From: Hyphomicrobiales bacterium
Lineage (GTDB): Bacteria > Pseudomonadota > Alphaproteobacteria > Rhizobiales > Beijerinckiaceae
Direction: 5' to 3'
Assembly: GCA_027484655.1 (NCBI GenBank)
Contig: JAIXSM010000015.1
Coordinates: forward strand, 30,011-94,010
Length of the DNA stretch: 64,000 nucleotides
The stretch's first letter is position 1; each line of letters begins with the position of its first letter. The notes under the pieces are model-generated. The model was not told the DNA's origin. It saw nothing but the letters and a program-made list of their open reading frames with translations, and made no database searches. Positions 54,465-63,033 of this stretch are shown one piece after another. Position numbers and translations under genes: made by a program.

Positions 54465-55290
54465 GATCCCTCACGAACGCCCCGAGTGCGGCGTTGAAGG
54501 CGCCGGGCTGCTCCAGATAACATGCGTGACCCGCCTGCGGCAGAACCACGCGCCGAGCAGCGGGTCGAACGGACGCCGCTCGCTCGTTAGCGGCAGGCGG
54601 CGTGATGACATCGTCTTCGCCCCAGACAAATTGCATCGGAACATCGCGGTTGAGCGCTTCAATGTCTGAGAGCAAATCGCCGCTGGACAGCATCCGCGCC
54701 GCGTCCGCATACCCTTGCGCGTCCACCTGCGCCATGGTGTCCACCACCAGCGAAACGAGGTTGGCCGAGGCGCCGGGCGAAAGCAGCCGCGGTCCGCGTT
54801 TTTCAGCCATGCCGCGGGCGCCCAGGTCGCGCACGTCCGCCAACCGGGACTCCAGCAACCGCTCGCGCTCGTGCGCCGCAAGGCGCGCATGTCCAAGCGC
54901 GCAACTCGCAAGCGTGAGACTAGCCACACGACTGGGCGAGGACGCGGCGAAGCGCGCCGCAATCAAGCACCCCAACGAGTGACCGACCACATGGCAACGC
55001 GTCACGCTGCAATGATCGAGCAGAGCTTCAAGTCGCTTTGCATAGGTGGCGGCGTCACGCGCCGCCTCAGCGCTCAGCGCCGCAGAGGGAGGATAGCCTG
55101 GCGCATTCCAGGCGATGACCCGCATGTCGGCTGCAAAGGCCTCGATCTGGGCGCGCCATGACCATGCGGCGGAGCCGATACCATGCAGCAGAACAAGCGC
55201 GGGGCCCGCGCTCGCACCCGCTTCCAGCCATGCAATCTCGCCACCGGCAAGCGCTGCACTGCGCATCTCAATTGAAGGTGAAGCCGCCAT
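54457..55290 (-). CDS. Alpha/beta hydrolase
   Basis: This 277-residue fold has the nucleophile elbow GHSLGC, an oxyanion HGIGSAAWSW segment, and the acid and histidine near QFVWGEDDVITPP and AGHACYLEQP. The family includes ring-cleavage C-C hydrolases and lactonases such as PcaD-like enzymes. A start at 55266, just after the stop of the SDR remnant, is an equally good choice. It forms an operon with the IclR gene downstream. Confidence 0.88.
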   Translation of the reverse strand: MAASPSIEMRSAALAGGEIAWLEAGASAGPALVLLHGIGSAAWSWRAQIEAFAADMRVIAWNAPGYPPSAALSAEAARDAATYAKRLEALLDHCSVTRCHVVGHSLGCLIAARFAASSPSRVASLTLASCALGHARLAAHERERLLESRLADVRDLGARGMAEKRGPRLLSPGASANLVSLVVDTMAQVDAQGYADAARMLSSGDLLSDIEALNRDVPMQFVWGEDDVITPPAANERAASVRPAARRVVLPQAGHACYLEQPGAFNAALGAFVRDHG

Positions 55291-55697
55291 TTACAGGCAC
55301 CAATTGGCCGGTGACAAACCCGGCGCCAGAGGACAGGAGGAAAACCATAGCGCCAACCACATCCTCAGGGAACTGACGCCCCTGCATGGCGCGACCATCA
55401 ATGTAGAGATCATGACGCTCCTGCGGCGCATACTCGGTCGCCTCGCAGATGACGAGACCGGGCGAGACAGCATTCACCGAGATCCGGTCTGATCCAAGCT
55501 CGTGCGCGTCACCAACCAGGCGCCACGCACATTGATAGAAAGGACTCGATCAAATGTCTCCACATCGATGTCCTCAAACCCTTTGCCGCCAACGCCCGTC
55601 GCCGGATCGAGGCCTGATCCGATATTGAGCTTTGCGCTCTTGCCGCATCCGGAAGGTCCGATCAGCGAAACAACCTCACCGTCTGCGATTGAAAGAC
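55268..55697 (-). pseudogene. Chimeric remnant: ABC ATPase Walker A joined to SDR fragments
   Basis: Reading leftward, 55697 to about 55625 gives an ABC ATPase core start (SLSIADGEVVSLIGPSGCGK, with SAK instead of STL). It passes without a stop into SDR sequence (FEDIDVETFDRVLSINVRGA). The SDR middle with the catalytic Tyr/Lys is deleted and the frame shifts near 55500. The SDR C-terminus then resumes (VNAVSPGLV, TGQLVPVNGGFTFN) and stops at 55268. No functional product is possible; it is the scar of two deletions. Confidence 0.75.
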
Positions 55698-56663
55698 TCA
55701 GGTCCGCTTCTCAGTGATGAACTTGCCATCCTGCGCTTGCGGTTGCGTCAACTTCTGTCGGCGCGTCACGCCATCAATGCCGCCTGCGATCGCCCACTCC
55801 GCGAATACATCCGGCCCGGGCGTGAAATCTCTCGGACGCCAGTTTTCAGTGAGGACATCCTCATCCGCATAGTACTCGACAAGAGCCCCGGCAGGGCTCT
55901 TGAAATACCAGAAAAACGCCGACGAAATGGGATGCTTGCCCGGCCCCAGCTGCGTCTCGTGACCACGGCGGGACATATGCATCCCGCCGCCGAAGACCTC
56001 GTGGATATCGCGAACCGCGAACGCCACGTGGTTGAGCCCCGGCTTCGAGTCAGGCGTCTGCAGAAGGAACATGTCATGATGGCCCCCGCGCTCGCTTGTG
56101 CGCAGGAAGTGCCCACGTCCGGGATACCGATCCGACATGCAGAACCCGATGGTCTCGTAAAACTGGGTCACCTCCGCAAGTTTGTCCGTAAAAAAGACGA
56201 CGTGGCCGACCTCTATGGGCTCAGCGCGTTCGTAGCTGGGACTCGCCTGATCAATACGCGCAGCTGTGTCCCATGTATTGGCTGGCGTTCCAGTGACATC
56301 GACAGAACGCTTGCGCGAGACGCGCACGCCAATAGCAAGCCCGTTCGGATCGCGGCAGTAAAGCGTTCCGTCCGACTCATTGAAGCCAGGCGCGTTGCGC
56401 ATCCGCTCGCGCAGGAGCGCGAGATCCGCCTCGCTTTGCGCGCTCCAGATCACCTCGCGCGCAGTGGAGCCCGCTTCGATAGCTGGCGGGAGCGATGGAT
56501 CGTCCTTGGCGCGTACGCGCACCTCGCAACCGTTCAGCGTTTCAAAGTCGAGCCCTGAGGTCGTCTCGTCTAAAAGCCTCAACCCGAAGTCGATAAAGAA
56601 CGCCCGACAGGCGGCGATGTCCTCGACACCGAACGTGACACGGTCGATTCCGGTAATGCTCAC
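55698..56663 (-). CDS. VOC-family (extradiol dioxygenase-like) protein with two modules
   Basis: This 321-residue protein has two glyoxalase/dioxygenase modules. The metal ligands are in the second: His in GHVVFF, His in GLNHVAFAV and Glu in LVEYYADED. Extradiol ring-cleaving dioxygenases and lyases share this layout. It lies in a catabolic cluster with a monooxygenase and a hydrolase, which favours an aromatic or heterocyclic substrate. It is divergent from the cupin-led operon. Confidence 0.87.
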   Translation of the reverse strand: MSITGIDRVTFGVEDIAACRAFFIDFGLRLLDETTSGLDFETLNGCEVRVRAKDDPSLPPAIEAGSTAREVIWSAQSEADLALLRERMRNAPGFNESDGTLYCRDPNGLAIGVRVSRKRSVDVTGTPANTWDTAARIDQASPSYERAEPIEVGHVVFFTDKLAEVTQFYETIGFCMSDRYPGRGHFLRTSERGGHHDMFLLQTPDSKPGLNHVAFAVRDIHEVFGGGMHMSRRGHETQLGPGKHPISSAFFWYFKSPAGALVEYYADEDVLTENWRPRDFTPGPDVFAEWAIAGGIDGVTRRQKLTQPQAQDGKFITEKRT

Positions 56664-57137
56664 ATGTTCCTCCGGATTTCATACGACGGCGCTCGGGGCG
56701 GCCGCCGCGATCAGCTGCGCCAGCCCCTCAGCAGGTTCTCATAGTCCGCCGGCTCACGCTCGCGGGTTTGATGCGCATCAGGATACGGCGAAGGCGTCGC
56801 ATGAGACATCATTTGCCGGCCGGCCGAACCCGTTCGCGAATGGCGCCACGAGCGGGGACAAAACCAAATGCGGGAAAACACTCCGTGCGGGAGACGCCCC
56901 ACGCCGACAAGACTTTCGTTGCGCTGGCTGGACCCGGCGCGCTCAGGCAGCTCGAAGCCATTACTCACCATGGCCGCTTTGTTTCATTAGAGAAACAGAA
57001 CTTCATATTTGCAACAGGCTAACGGCTGCGGTACACGTTGTCAAAATCAAAAAACGATGCGGCGCCTTCGCTTCGCCGCTGTTTTTTGCGTCAACTGCGG
57101 CTGCGCCCAGCAAGCCGCCCACGCAGGAGTAGCGACC
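56664..57137. other. Divergent intergenic region
   Basis: This stretch separates the VOC gene (leftward) from the cupin-led operon (rightward). It has short frames without family features on both strands; one rightward piece, DKTFVALAGPGALRQLEAIT, may be decayed coding DNA. Promoters and the IclR operator are expected here, but I could not pick out a convincing palindrome. Confidence 0.4.
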
Positions 57138-57686
57138 ATGAACGAGCGCGCCGTAGCGGAGACCAGACCGGAAGATGTGGTAATCCCTGATGGCAAGAAC
57201 TTGGGTGAGTGGGTTGAGTCCCGCGTGGCGCGGCTCTCCACCCGCACGCTCGACTGGAATGCGCTCAAGTTTCAGGCGGACTTCGACCCCAAGTACAAAC
57301 GCGCGCAGATGCGTTACGTCGGCACTGGGGCAACGGGCGTGTCGTCAGACACAAATACAGTTCCCGCAGAGCACTTCACGTTCTCCACGATGGTGTTGCC
57401 TGCCGGCTGCGAAGGGCCATTACACCTGCACACGGACGCCGAAGAGGTGTTCTTCATCCTGCGCGGCGAGCGCGTGCGCATCATGGTCGAACACAATGGT
57501 GAGCGCTACGATACCATCTTGGGAGAGCGCGATCTGATTTCAGTGCCTGCAGGCGTGTATCGCGGCCTCGTCAACGAGGGGCCTGAAGAAGCGCTGATGA
57601 TTGTGATCGTCGGCAGCCTGAAGCCCGAAACGCCGAGCTATCCGGACAATCACCCGCTTTCCAAGGTGAAGCGGCCAAAGGCCTGA
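57138..57686 (+). CDS. Cupin-domain protein
   Basis: This 182-residue protein has one cupin barrel (about 80-175). The first motif is GPLHLHTDAEEVFFILRGER with the metal-binding His and Glu, and the second is VPAGVYRGLVN. It may be a small metal-dependent isomerase or dioxygenase, or an effector sensor. AGGAG lies 8 bp upstream of the ATG. It opens a five-gene rightward operon with gaps below 15 bp. Confidence 0.88.
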   Translation: MNERAVAETRPEDVVIPDGKNLGEWVESRVARLSTRTLDWNALKFQADFDPKYKRAQMRYVGTGATGVSSDTNTVPAEHFTFSTMVLPAGCEGPLHLHTDAEEVFFILRGERVRIMVEHNGERYDTILGERDLISVPAGVYRGLVNEGPEEALMIVIVGSLKPETPSYPDNHPLSKVKRPKA

Positions 57687-57699
57687 GGGGCGAGCGGAC

Positions 57700-58491
57700 A
57701 TGGACCTTGCGCTTCGAAACTGCGTCGCCGTCGTCACCGGCGGGTCTTCGGGCATCGGGCTCGCGTCCGCATCCGCCTTTCTTGAGGAAGGCGCTGACGT
57801 AGCGATTTGCGGGCGCGATCCAGCCCGCTTGCAGGCAGCGCAGGCTGATCTCGGATCGCGCTTCGGGCCTGAGCGCGTGCTCGCGGCATGTTGCGATGTG
57901 ACGAAGGCTGACGAGGTGCGCGCCTTCGCCGACGCGGCCACGAGCTGGCGCGGCAAGGTGGACATCCTTGTGAACAATGCCGGCCAGGGCCGCATGTCGA
58001 CCTTTGCCGACACGACCGATGATCAATGGCGCGAAGAACTCGACCTGAAGTTCTTCAGTCAGATTTACCCTGTGCGCGCCTTCCGCCCTGCGCTGGAGCG
58101 GTCCCGACAGGGCGCCATCGTCGCGGTCAACTCGTTACTCGCCTACCAGCCAGAGCCCTACATGGTCTGCACATCAGCGGCGCGCGCTGGCGTGCAGTCG
58201 CTTGTGAAATCGCTCGCCCGCGAGTTCGCGCCTGCAATCCGCGTGAATTCCGTCGTGCTGGGCCTGATCGATTCGGGACAGTGGGAGCGGCGCTTCCAGG
58301 CGCGCGAGAACAAGGGGCAGTCGCGCGACGAATGGATCGCCGAACTCGCGAAAAGCAAGCATATCCCATACGGCCGGCTCGGGCTCCCGGAGGAGGTCGC
58401 GCGCGCGATCGTCTTTCTGGCTTCGCCTGCGGTTGGTTATATCACAGGCGCCTCGCTTGAAATCTCCGGCGGCGTATCCCGTTACATCTGA
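57700..58491 (+). CDS. SDR-family protein with altered catalytic residues
   Basis: This 263-residue SDR has cofactor motif GGSSGIG (14-20), NNAG (92-95) and C-terminal YITGASLEISGGVSRYI. The catalytic serine is S145, but the expected Tyr and Lys positions (158 and 162) hold Thr and Arg in the CTSAARAG segment. It may use another mechanism or have a binding role. It is the second gene of the catabolic operon. Confidence 0.87.
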   Translation: MDLALRNCVAVVTGGSSGIGLASASAFLEEGADVAICGRDPARLQAAQADLGSRFGPERVLAACCDVTKADEVRAFADAATSWRGKVDILVNNAGQGRMSTFADTTDDQWREELDLKFFSQIYPVRAFRPALERSRQGAIVAVNSLLAYQPEPYMVCTSAARAGVQSLVKSLAREFAPAIRVNSVVLGLIDSGQWERRFQARENKGQSRDEWIAELAKSKHIPYGRLGLPEEVARAIVFLASPAVGYITGASLEISGGVSRYI

Positions 58492-58498
58492 GGGCGGC

Positions 58499-60184
58499 AT
58501 GGCTATCGATCCCACGCAGAAGCAGGCATTGTCCGAAGAGCCCGTCGGCGACCTTGTTGCGCGCACGCTCGCTGAAGCGGGGGTCACCCACGCGTTCGGC
58601 GTGATTTCAATTCATAACATGCCGATCCTTGATGCGATCCTCAGGCAAGGCCGCATCCGCTTCGTTCCCGCACGCGGCGAAGCCGGAGCCATGAACATGG
58701 CGGATGCGTTCGCGCGCGTGTCCGGCACGCTTGGCGTATGCATCACGAGCACAGGGACTGCGGCAGGCAATGCATGTGGATCGCAGGTTGAGGCCCTGAC
58801 CGCGGGCTCGCCTGTCCTTCACATCACCTCGCAGATCGATACGCCGTGGATGGACCGCGACAGAGCCGCGATTCACGACGTGCCGCGCCAGCCCGATATG
58901 CTGAAAGCCGTCTCCAAGTCGATCTTCCGCATCTGGGAGGCGCGCGGCGCCGTTCCAACCCTTCAGGCGGCCATGTCCTGCGCGCTGTCTGCGCCAAGCG
59001 GACCTGTGAGTCTGGAGATTCCCGTCGATGTGCAGCGCATGACGGCGCCAACGCCTGCGCGCATCACGGCGCCAGCGGTTGCGCAGGTCGCAGCGCGGCC
59101 CGAGGCGATTGACGCGCTGGCGGATTACGTGCGTTCCGCGCGTCGCCCCATGCTGTGGCTCGGAGGCGGCTCACGGGCGGCCAGCCACGAGGCAACGGCG
59201 CTCGCCGAGCGGGGCCTCTGCATCGTGACGAGCACCAACGGACGCGCTGTTGTGCCCGAGACGCATCCGCGCAACCTCGGCGCATTCAATATGACACCTG
59301 CAGCGCAGGCGCTTTTCGACGCATGCGATCTTATGATCGTTGTAGGTTCGCGACTGCGCGGCAACGAAACGCGCAACAACATGCTGCGCCTCGGCAAGCC
59401 GCTTGTGCAGATTGATGCGGACGCGAGTCAGGGCGGACGCAACTACCCGGTCGACTTTTTTGTGCACGGCGATGCACGGCTTGCGCTGGCGGGATTGCTT
59501 GAGCGGTTGCCAGACAGGCTCGATGTCGATGCGGAGTTTGGCGCCAGTGTGCTCGCCGCGCGTCATGCAGGAGAAGAGTCCCTGCGCGCCACACTCGGGC
59601 CCTATCGCGCAGTGGCCGACGCCATGCGCGAAAGAGTTCTGGCGCAGGCGCTTCCCTTTGTGCGCGATGTGACCATTTCGAACTCCACCTTTGGAAATCG
59701 CTATGTGCTGCTGGCGGAGCCGCGCTTTGGCGTTCATGCGCTCGGAGGCGGTATCGGCCAGGGAGCCGCCATGGCGTTGGGCGCGGCAATGGCTGCGCCA
59801 GACAGGCGAACCCTTGCGATGATCGGCGACGGCGGCGCCATGCTCAATCTCGGCGAGTTCGCAACCGCGATGGATCAACAGGCGCCCATCACGTTCGTTA
59901 TCATGAATGACCGCGCTTATGGCGTGATCTCAAACATTCAGGATGCACAGTACGAAGGCCGGCGCGCCTACTGCCGCCTCACAACGCCGGACTTTGGCCT
60001 GTTCGCGCAGAGCATCGGCATGCCGCATGAACGCGTGCAGCGGGCGGAGGATTTTGCGACGGCCCTCGACCGCGGGCTTGCAACGCATGGCCCCTGCATG
60101 ATCGAAGTCGATATGAACGCCATCGGCCCGTTCGCCCAGGCTTTCGGCGGCCCACCTGCGGGGGCGGCAGGAGGCGCGCGTTGA
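58499..60184 (+). CDS. Thiamine diphosphate-dependent enzyme (acetolactate-synthase-like)
   Basis: This 561-residue enzyme has the three-domain ThDP layout. The cofactor-activating glutamate is E61 in ARGEAGAMNMADAFAR. The middle domain (about 200-330) follows, and the ThDP-Mg motif begins at GDGGAMLNLGEFATAM. It probably carries out carboligation or decarboxylation of a 2-keto acid. The family is catalytically diverse, so IlvB is not assigned. It has a 3-bp overlap with the next gene. Confidence 0.9.
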   Translation: MAIDPTQKQALSEEPVGDLVARTLAEAGVTHAFGVISIHNMPILDAILRQGRIRFVPARGEAGAMNMADAFARVSGTLGVCITSTGTAAGNACGSQVEALTAGSPVLHITSQIDTPWMDRDRAAIHDVPRQPDMLKAVSKSIFRIWEARGAVPTLQAAMSCALSAPSGPVSLEIPVDVQRMTAPTPARITAPAVAQVAARPEAIDALADYVRSARRPMLWLGGGSRAASHEATALAERGLCIVTSTNGRAVVPETHPRNLGAFNMTPAAQALFDACDLMIVVGSRLRGNETRNNMLRLGKPLVQIDADASQGGRNYPVDFFVHGDARLALAGLLERLPDRLDVDAEFGASVLAARHAGEESLRATLGPYRAVADAMRERVLAQALPFVRDVTISNSTFGNRYVLLAEPRFGVHALGGGIGQGAAMALGAAMAAPDRRTLAMIGDGGAMLNLGEFATAMDQQAPITFVIMNDRAYGVISNIQDAQYEGRRAYCRLTTPDFGLFAQSIGMPHERVQRAEDFATALDRGLATHGPCMIEVDMNAIGPFAQAFGGPPAGAAGGAR

Positions 60185-61017
60185 AGCTCGGCTTAATTGG
60201 TTACGGCGCTGTCGCGTTGCAGGCGCTTGATGCGCTGACGGCGGCCGTTGCGCGGCCGCTGGATGCGCTCGTCGTTCTGGCGCGACCGGGGCGCTCGTCA
60301 TCGGCGCAGGAAGCGTTGCTGCGACTAGAGGGCGCGCTCGCCCACGAAGTGATTGTCGTTGAGACCATCGAGCGATTGATCGCGTACGGCCCTCGCATCG
60401 TCGCGGAGGCTGCAGGTCAAGAAGCCGTGCGCGCAAGCGGGCCAGCGTTGCTGGCGGCCGGCGTTGATTTTCTCGTGGTATCGGCTGGCGCGCTGGCGGA
60501 TCGCAGCGTGCGCGATGCACTGGACAACGCCAGCGCTGCTGGCGGCGGCCGCTGGGAGTGCTGTGCGGGCGCAGTTGGAGGTCTCGATATTCTCGCGGCG
60601 GCGCGCCTCGCAGGGCTGGAAGAGGTGATCTACACCTCATGCAAACCGCCGAAGGCCTGGATTGGCACCCCCGCAGAGCGCATCGTTGATCTTGCATCCA
60701 TGAGCGAGGCTACGTGCTTCTTTGAGGGCGACGCGGCGAGCGCCTCCCGGGCATACCCGCAAAACGCCAATGTAGCCGCGACCATTGCTCTCGCGGGAGC
60801 CGGGTTCGAGCGCACACGCGTGCGGCTTGTGGCTGATCCTGCGTCCACGCGGAATGTGCACGTCATCAGAATCCGTTCCGCTTGCGTGGATGTGACCATC
60901 GACATTGCGGGGCATCCGGCGCCCGGCAATCCCAAGACTTCCCTGACGACCGGGTACGCTATGGCCGCGAACCTTCTCGCGCGCCTGAGCAAGCCTGTTC
61001 ATGATTTCAAACAGTAG
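60181..61017 (+). CDS. Aspartate dehydrogenase-like protein (DUF108 family)
   Basis: This 278-residue protein has an N-terminal Rossmann start LGLIGYGAVALQAL and the C-terminal domain with ASMSEATCFFEGDAASASRA and PQNANVAATIALAGAGFERT, typical of NadX/aspartate dehydrogenase. It starts at a TTG that overlaps the ThDP gene stop. NadX converts aspartate to iminoaspartate for NAD synthesis, but no nadA/nadB/nadC is near. In a catabolic operon it may instead reductively aminate or oxidise a keto or amino acid product. Confidence 0.87.
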   Translation: MKLGLIGYGAVALQALDALTAAVARPLDALVVLARPGRSSSAQEALLRLEGALAHEVIVVETIERLIAYGPRIVAEAAGQEAVRASGPALLAAGVDFLVVSAGALADRSVRDALDNASAAGGGRWECCAGAVGGLDILAAARLAGLEEVIYTSCKPPKAWIGTPAERIVDLASMSEATCFFEGDAASASRAYPQNANVAATIALAGAGFERTRVRLVADPASTRNVHVIRIRSACVDVTIDIAGHPAPGNPKTSLTTGYAMAANLLARLSKPVHDFKQ

Positions 61018-61026
61018 AGAGACCTC

Positions 61027-62151
61027 ATGGCGAGATCCCTGAACATCGGCGTGGTCGGCGGAGGCGTTGGCGGGCTGACGGCGGCGATCGCGCTGCGTCG
61101 CAACGGCCACAATGTCACCGTCTACGAGCAGGCGGGCAAGTACATGCGCGTTGGCGCAGACATCAATCTGACGCCGAATGTAGTGCTCGCGCTCGATGGA
61201 CTGGGCGTTGGCGAGGCATGCCGGCGCACCGGCGCGCGCCCCACATTCCGCATCAGTCGCGATTGGGACACAGGCCGTGAGACATCGCGTTTGCCCATGA
61301 GCGATGCGGCGGAAGCGCGCTACGGCGCGCCGCAGCTCACAATCCACCGCGCCGATCTGCTCGCGGTTCTCACCGAGACTTTTCCCGCGGACCGGGTGCA
61401 TTTCTCCAAGCGCCTGCGCACGCTGGAGCAAGCCGGCGACAGCGTGAGCCTGCATTTTGATGACTCGACAGTCGCCACCCACGATGTTGTGATCGGGGCC
61501 GACGGCATCCACTCGCGTGTCCGCACCGCGCTCTTCGGCGAAGAAAATCCTCGCTTCACAGGCGTGGTGTCATTTCGCGCCGTGGTGCCGACGGAGAAGG
61601 TCAAGAACGCACCGGAAATCGAAGCCTTCACCAAATGGTGGGGGCCTACGCCCCAAAGCCAGATCGTGACGTTTCCTCTCAATCTTGGACGCGACACGTT
61701 CGTGTTCGCCACGACCGGGCAGGAGTCGTGGACGGAAGAATCATGGACCAGCGCAGGAGACGTTCATGAGCTGCGCGCCTTCTACAAGGATTATCACCCC
61801 GACGCCCGCATGCTGCTCGACGCCTGCGACACGGTTCTGAAAAGCGCGCTGTACGAGCGCGATCCGCTGCCGCGCTGGTCGGTGGGGCGCGTCACGCTTC
61901 TGGGCGACGCGTGTCATCCCATGCTGCCGTTCATGGCGCAGGGCGCGGGCATGGCCATCGAGGATGGCGTGGTGCTCGGGCGCTGCCTTGCGGGAGACGA
62001 GCCTGAGGCCGAACTTAAACGCTACGAAGCCGCGCGGCTGGAGCGCACGGGCAAGATACAGATCGGCTCGCGCGGCAACCAGTGGATGAAGGGTCAGGAG
62101 AGCGCGGACTGGGTTTACGGCTACGACGCCTGGCGCACACCCCTGCCCTGA
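61027..62151 (+). CDS. FAD-dependent aromatic monooxygenase (salicylate/6-hydroxynicotinate hydroxylase-like)
   Basis: This 374-residue flavoprotein has the N-terminal GVVGGGVGGLTAAIALRR Rossmann motif, the DG motif in VVIGADGIHSRVR and the GD motif in VTLLGDACHPMLPFMAQGAG. Class A enzymes of this type hydroxylate aromatic rings, often with decarboxylation. It is the last gene of the rightward operon and the strongest indicator that the cluster degrades an aromatic or pyridine-type compound. Confidence 0.92.
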   Translation: MARSLNIGVVGGGVGGLTAAIALRRNGHNVTVYEQAGKYMRVGADINLTPNVVLALDGLGVGEACRRTGARPTFRISRDWDTGRETSRLPMSDAAEARYGAPQLTIHRADLLAVLTETFPADRVHFSKRLRTLEQAGDSVSLHFDDSTVATHDVVIGADGIHSRVRTALFGEENPRFTGVVSFRAVVPTEKVKNAPEIEAFTKWWGPTPQSQIVTFPLNLGRDTFVFATTGQESWTEESWTSAGDVHELRAFYKDYHPDARMLLDACDTVLKSALYERDPLPRWSVGRVTLLGDACHPMLPFMAQGAGMAIEDGVVLGRCLAGDEPEAELKRYEAARLERTGKIQIGSRGNQWMKGQESADWVYGYDAWRTPLP

Positions 62152-62155
62152 TCGT

Positions 62156-63025
62156 TCAAAGAACCATCAGGTCGCGGCCCACGGCGACAGGGCCTGCATA
62201 ATGTCTGGAGGCTTCGGCGATCCAGACATCCTCGGGCACATCGGCGGGCAAAAGATGCGTCAGCACCAGCGCGCCAACGCCCGCGCGCGCAGCGATACGC
62301 CCGCAATCCTCGGCCGACGTGTGCCCTTGCGCGAGAAAGGTCCGCAAACCCGGCGGAACGTAGGGGCGCTTCGCCAGCATGGCGTCGATCGCGGGTTCAT
62401 GCATGGCTTCATGCACAAGCACGTCGGCGCCCGTCGCAAGATCAACGAGCGCGTCGCACGGCGCCGTGTCGCCGGACAGCACGATGGTGCGCTCACCACC
62501 CTCGATACGGAAGCCAAAGGCGTGGGTGAAGGGTGGATGATCGACAAGAGCCGCGGTGATCCGCACCGCTTCGTCGCGATACACAAGCCCAGGCGCAGTG
62601 ATCTCGGTGAGATCGAAGTCATCGTTCGGTCGCGTCCGCCCCGTCGCCCTCACGCGAATGTCGATATCTTCCGTGTTGAACGCGAGCGCGGCGTCATGAA
62701 TGCGGCGCGTCGGCGGCGGCCCGAGCACGTGGACCTTGTGTTTCAGGCCCTGGATCCACGCGAGATGAATGAGGCTGGGATAATCCGCGTTGTGGTCCGA
62801 GTGGTGATGCGTGAAGAAGATGGCCCGAATGTCCGCCAGCCTAAGGCCGGCGGCGGCGAGCCTCGCCACCACGCCATATCCGCAATCGAACAGGTAGACG
62901 TGGCCATCCACCACCACCGCGGCGCCCGCCATTGCGCGCTGCGCATCCACAATGGGCCCCGCCATGGTGCCCAGAAGAACCAGTTGCGCCCGTGATGCGG
63001 GCGCAACCATCGGCAATGGCGTCAT
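62156..63025 (-). CDS. MBL-fold metallo-hydrolase (RNase Z/arylsulfatase-like)
   Basis: This 289-residue zinc hydrolase has the HxHxDH motif at H73-H78 (FFTHHHSDHN), a later aspartate in LSGDTAPCDAL and a final histidine in LVLTHLLP. The RNase Z-like fold also covers many small-molecule hydrolases. It is convergent with the monooxygenase gene, 5 bp apart, and lies downstream of a Bug receptor gene in the same leftward unit. Confidence 0.9.
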   Translation of the reverse strand: MTPLPMVAPASRAQLVLLGTMAGPIVDAQRAMAGAAVVVDGHVYLFDCGYGVVARLAAAGLRLADIRAIFFTHHHSDHNADYPSLIHLAWIQGLKHKVHVLGPPPTRRIHDAALAFNTEDIDIRVRATGRTRPNDDFDLTEITAPGLVYRDEAVRITAALVDHPPFTHAFGFRIEGGERTIVLSGDTAPCDALVDLATGADVLVHEAMHEPAIDAMLAKRPYVPPGLRTFLAQGHTSAEDCGRIAARAGVGALVLTHLLPADVPEDVWIAEASRHYAGPVAVGRDLMVL

Positions 63026-63033
63026 GACTGCGC

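Noticed and set aside
60181..61017. NadX in a de novo NAD synthesis operon
   Set aside because: The family fits, but no nadA/nadC genes adjoin it and the gene is coupled to a catabolic ThDP enzyme, so the symbol was withheld.
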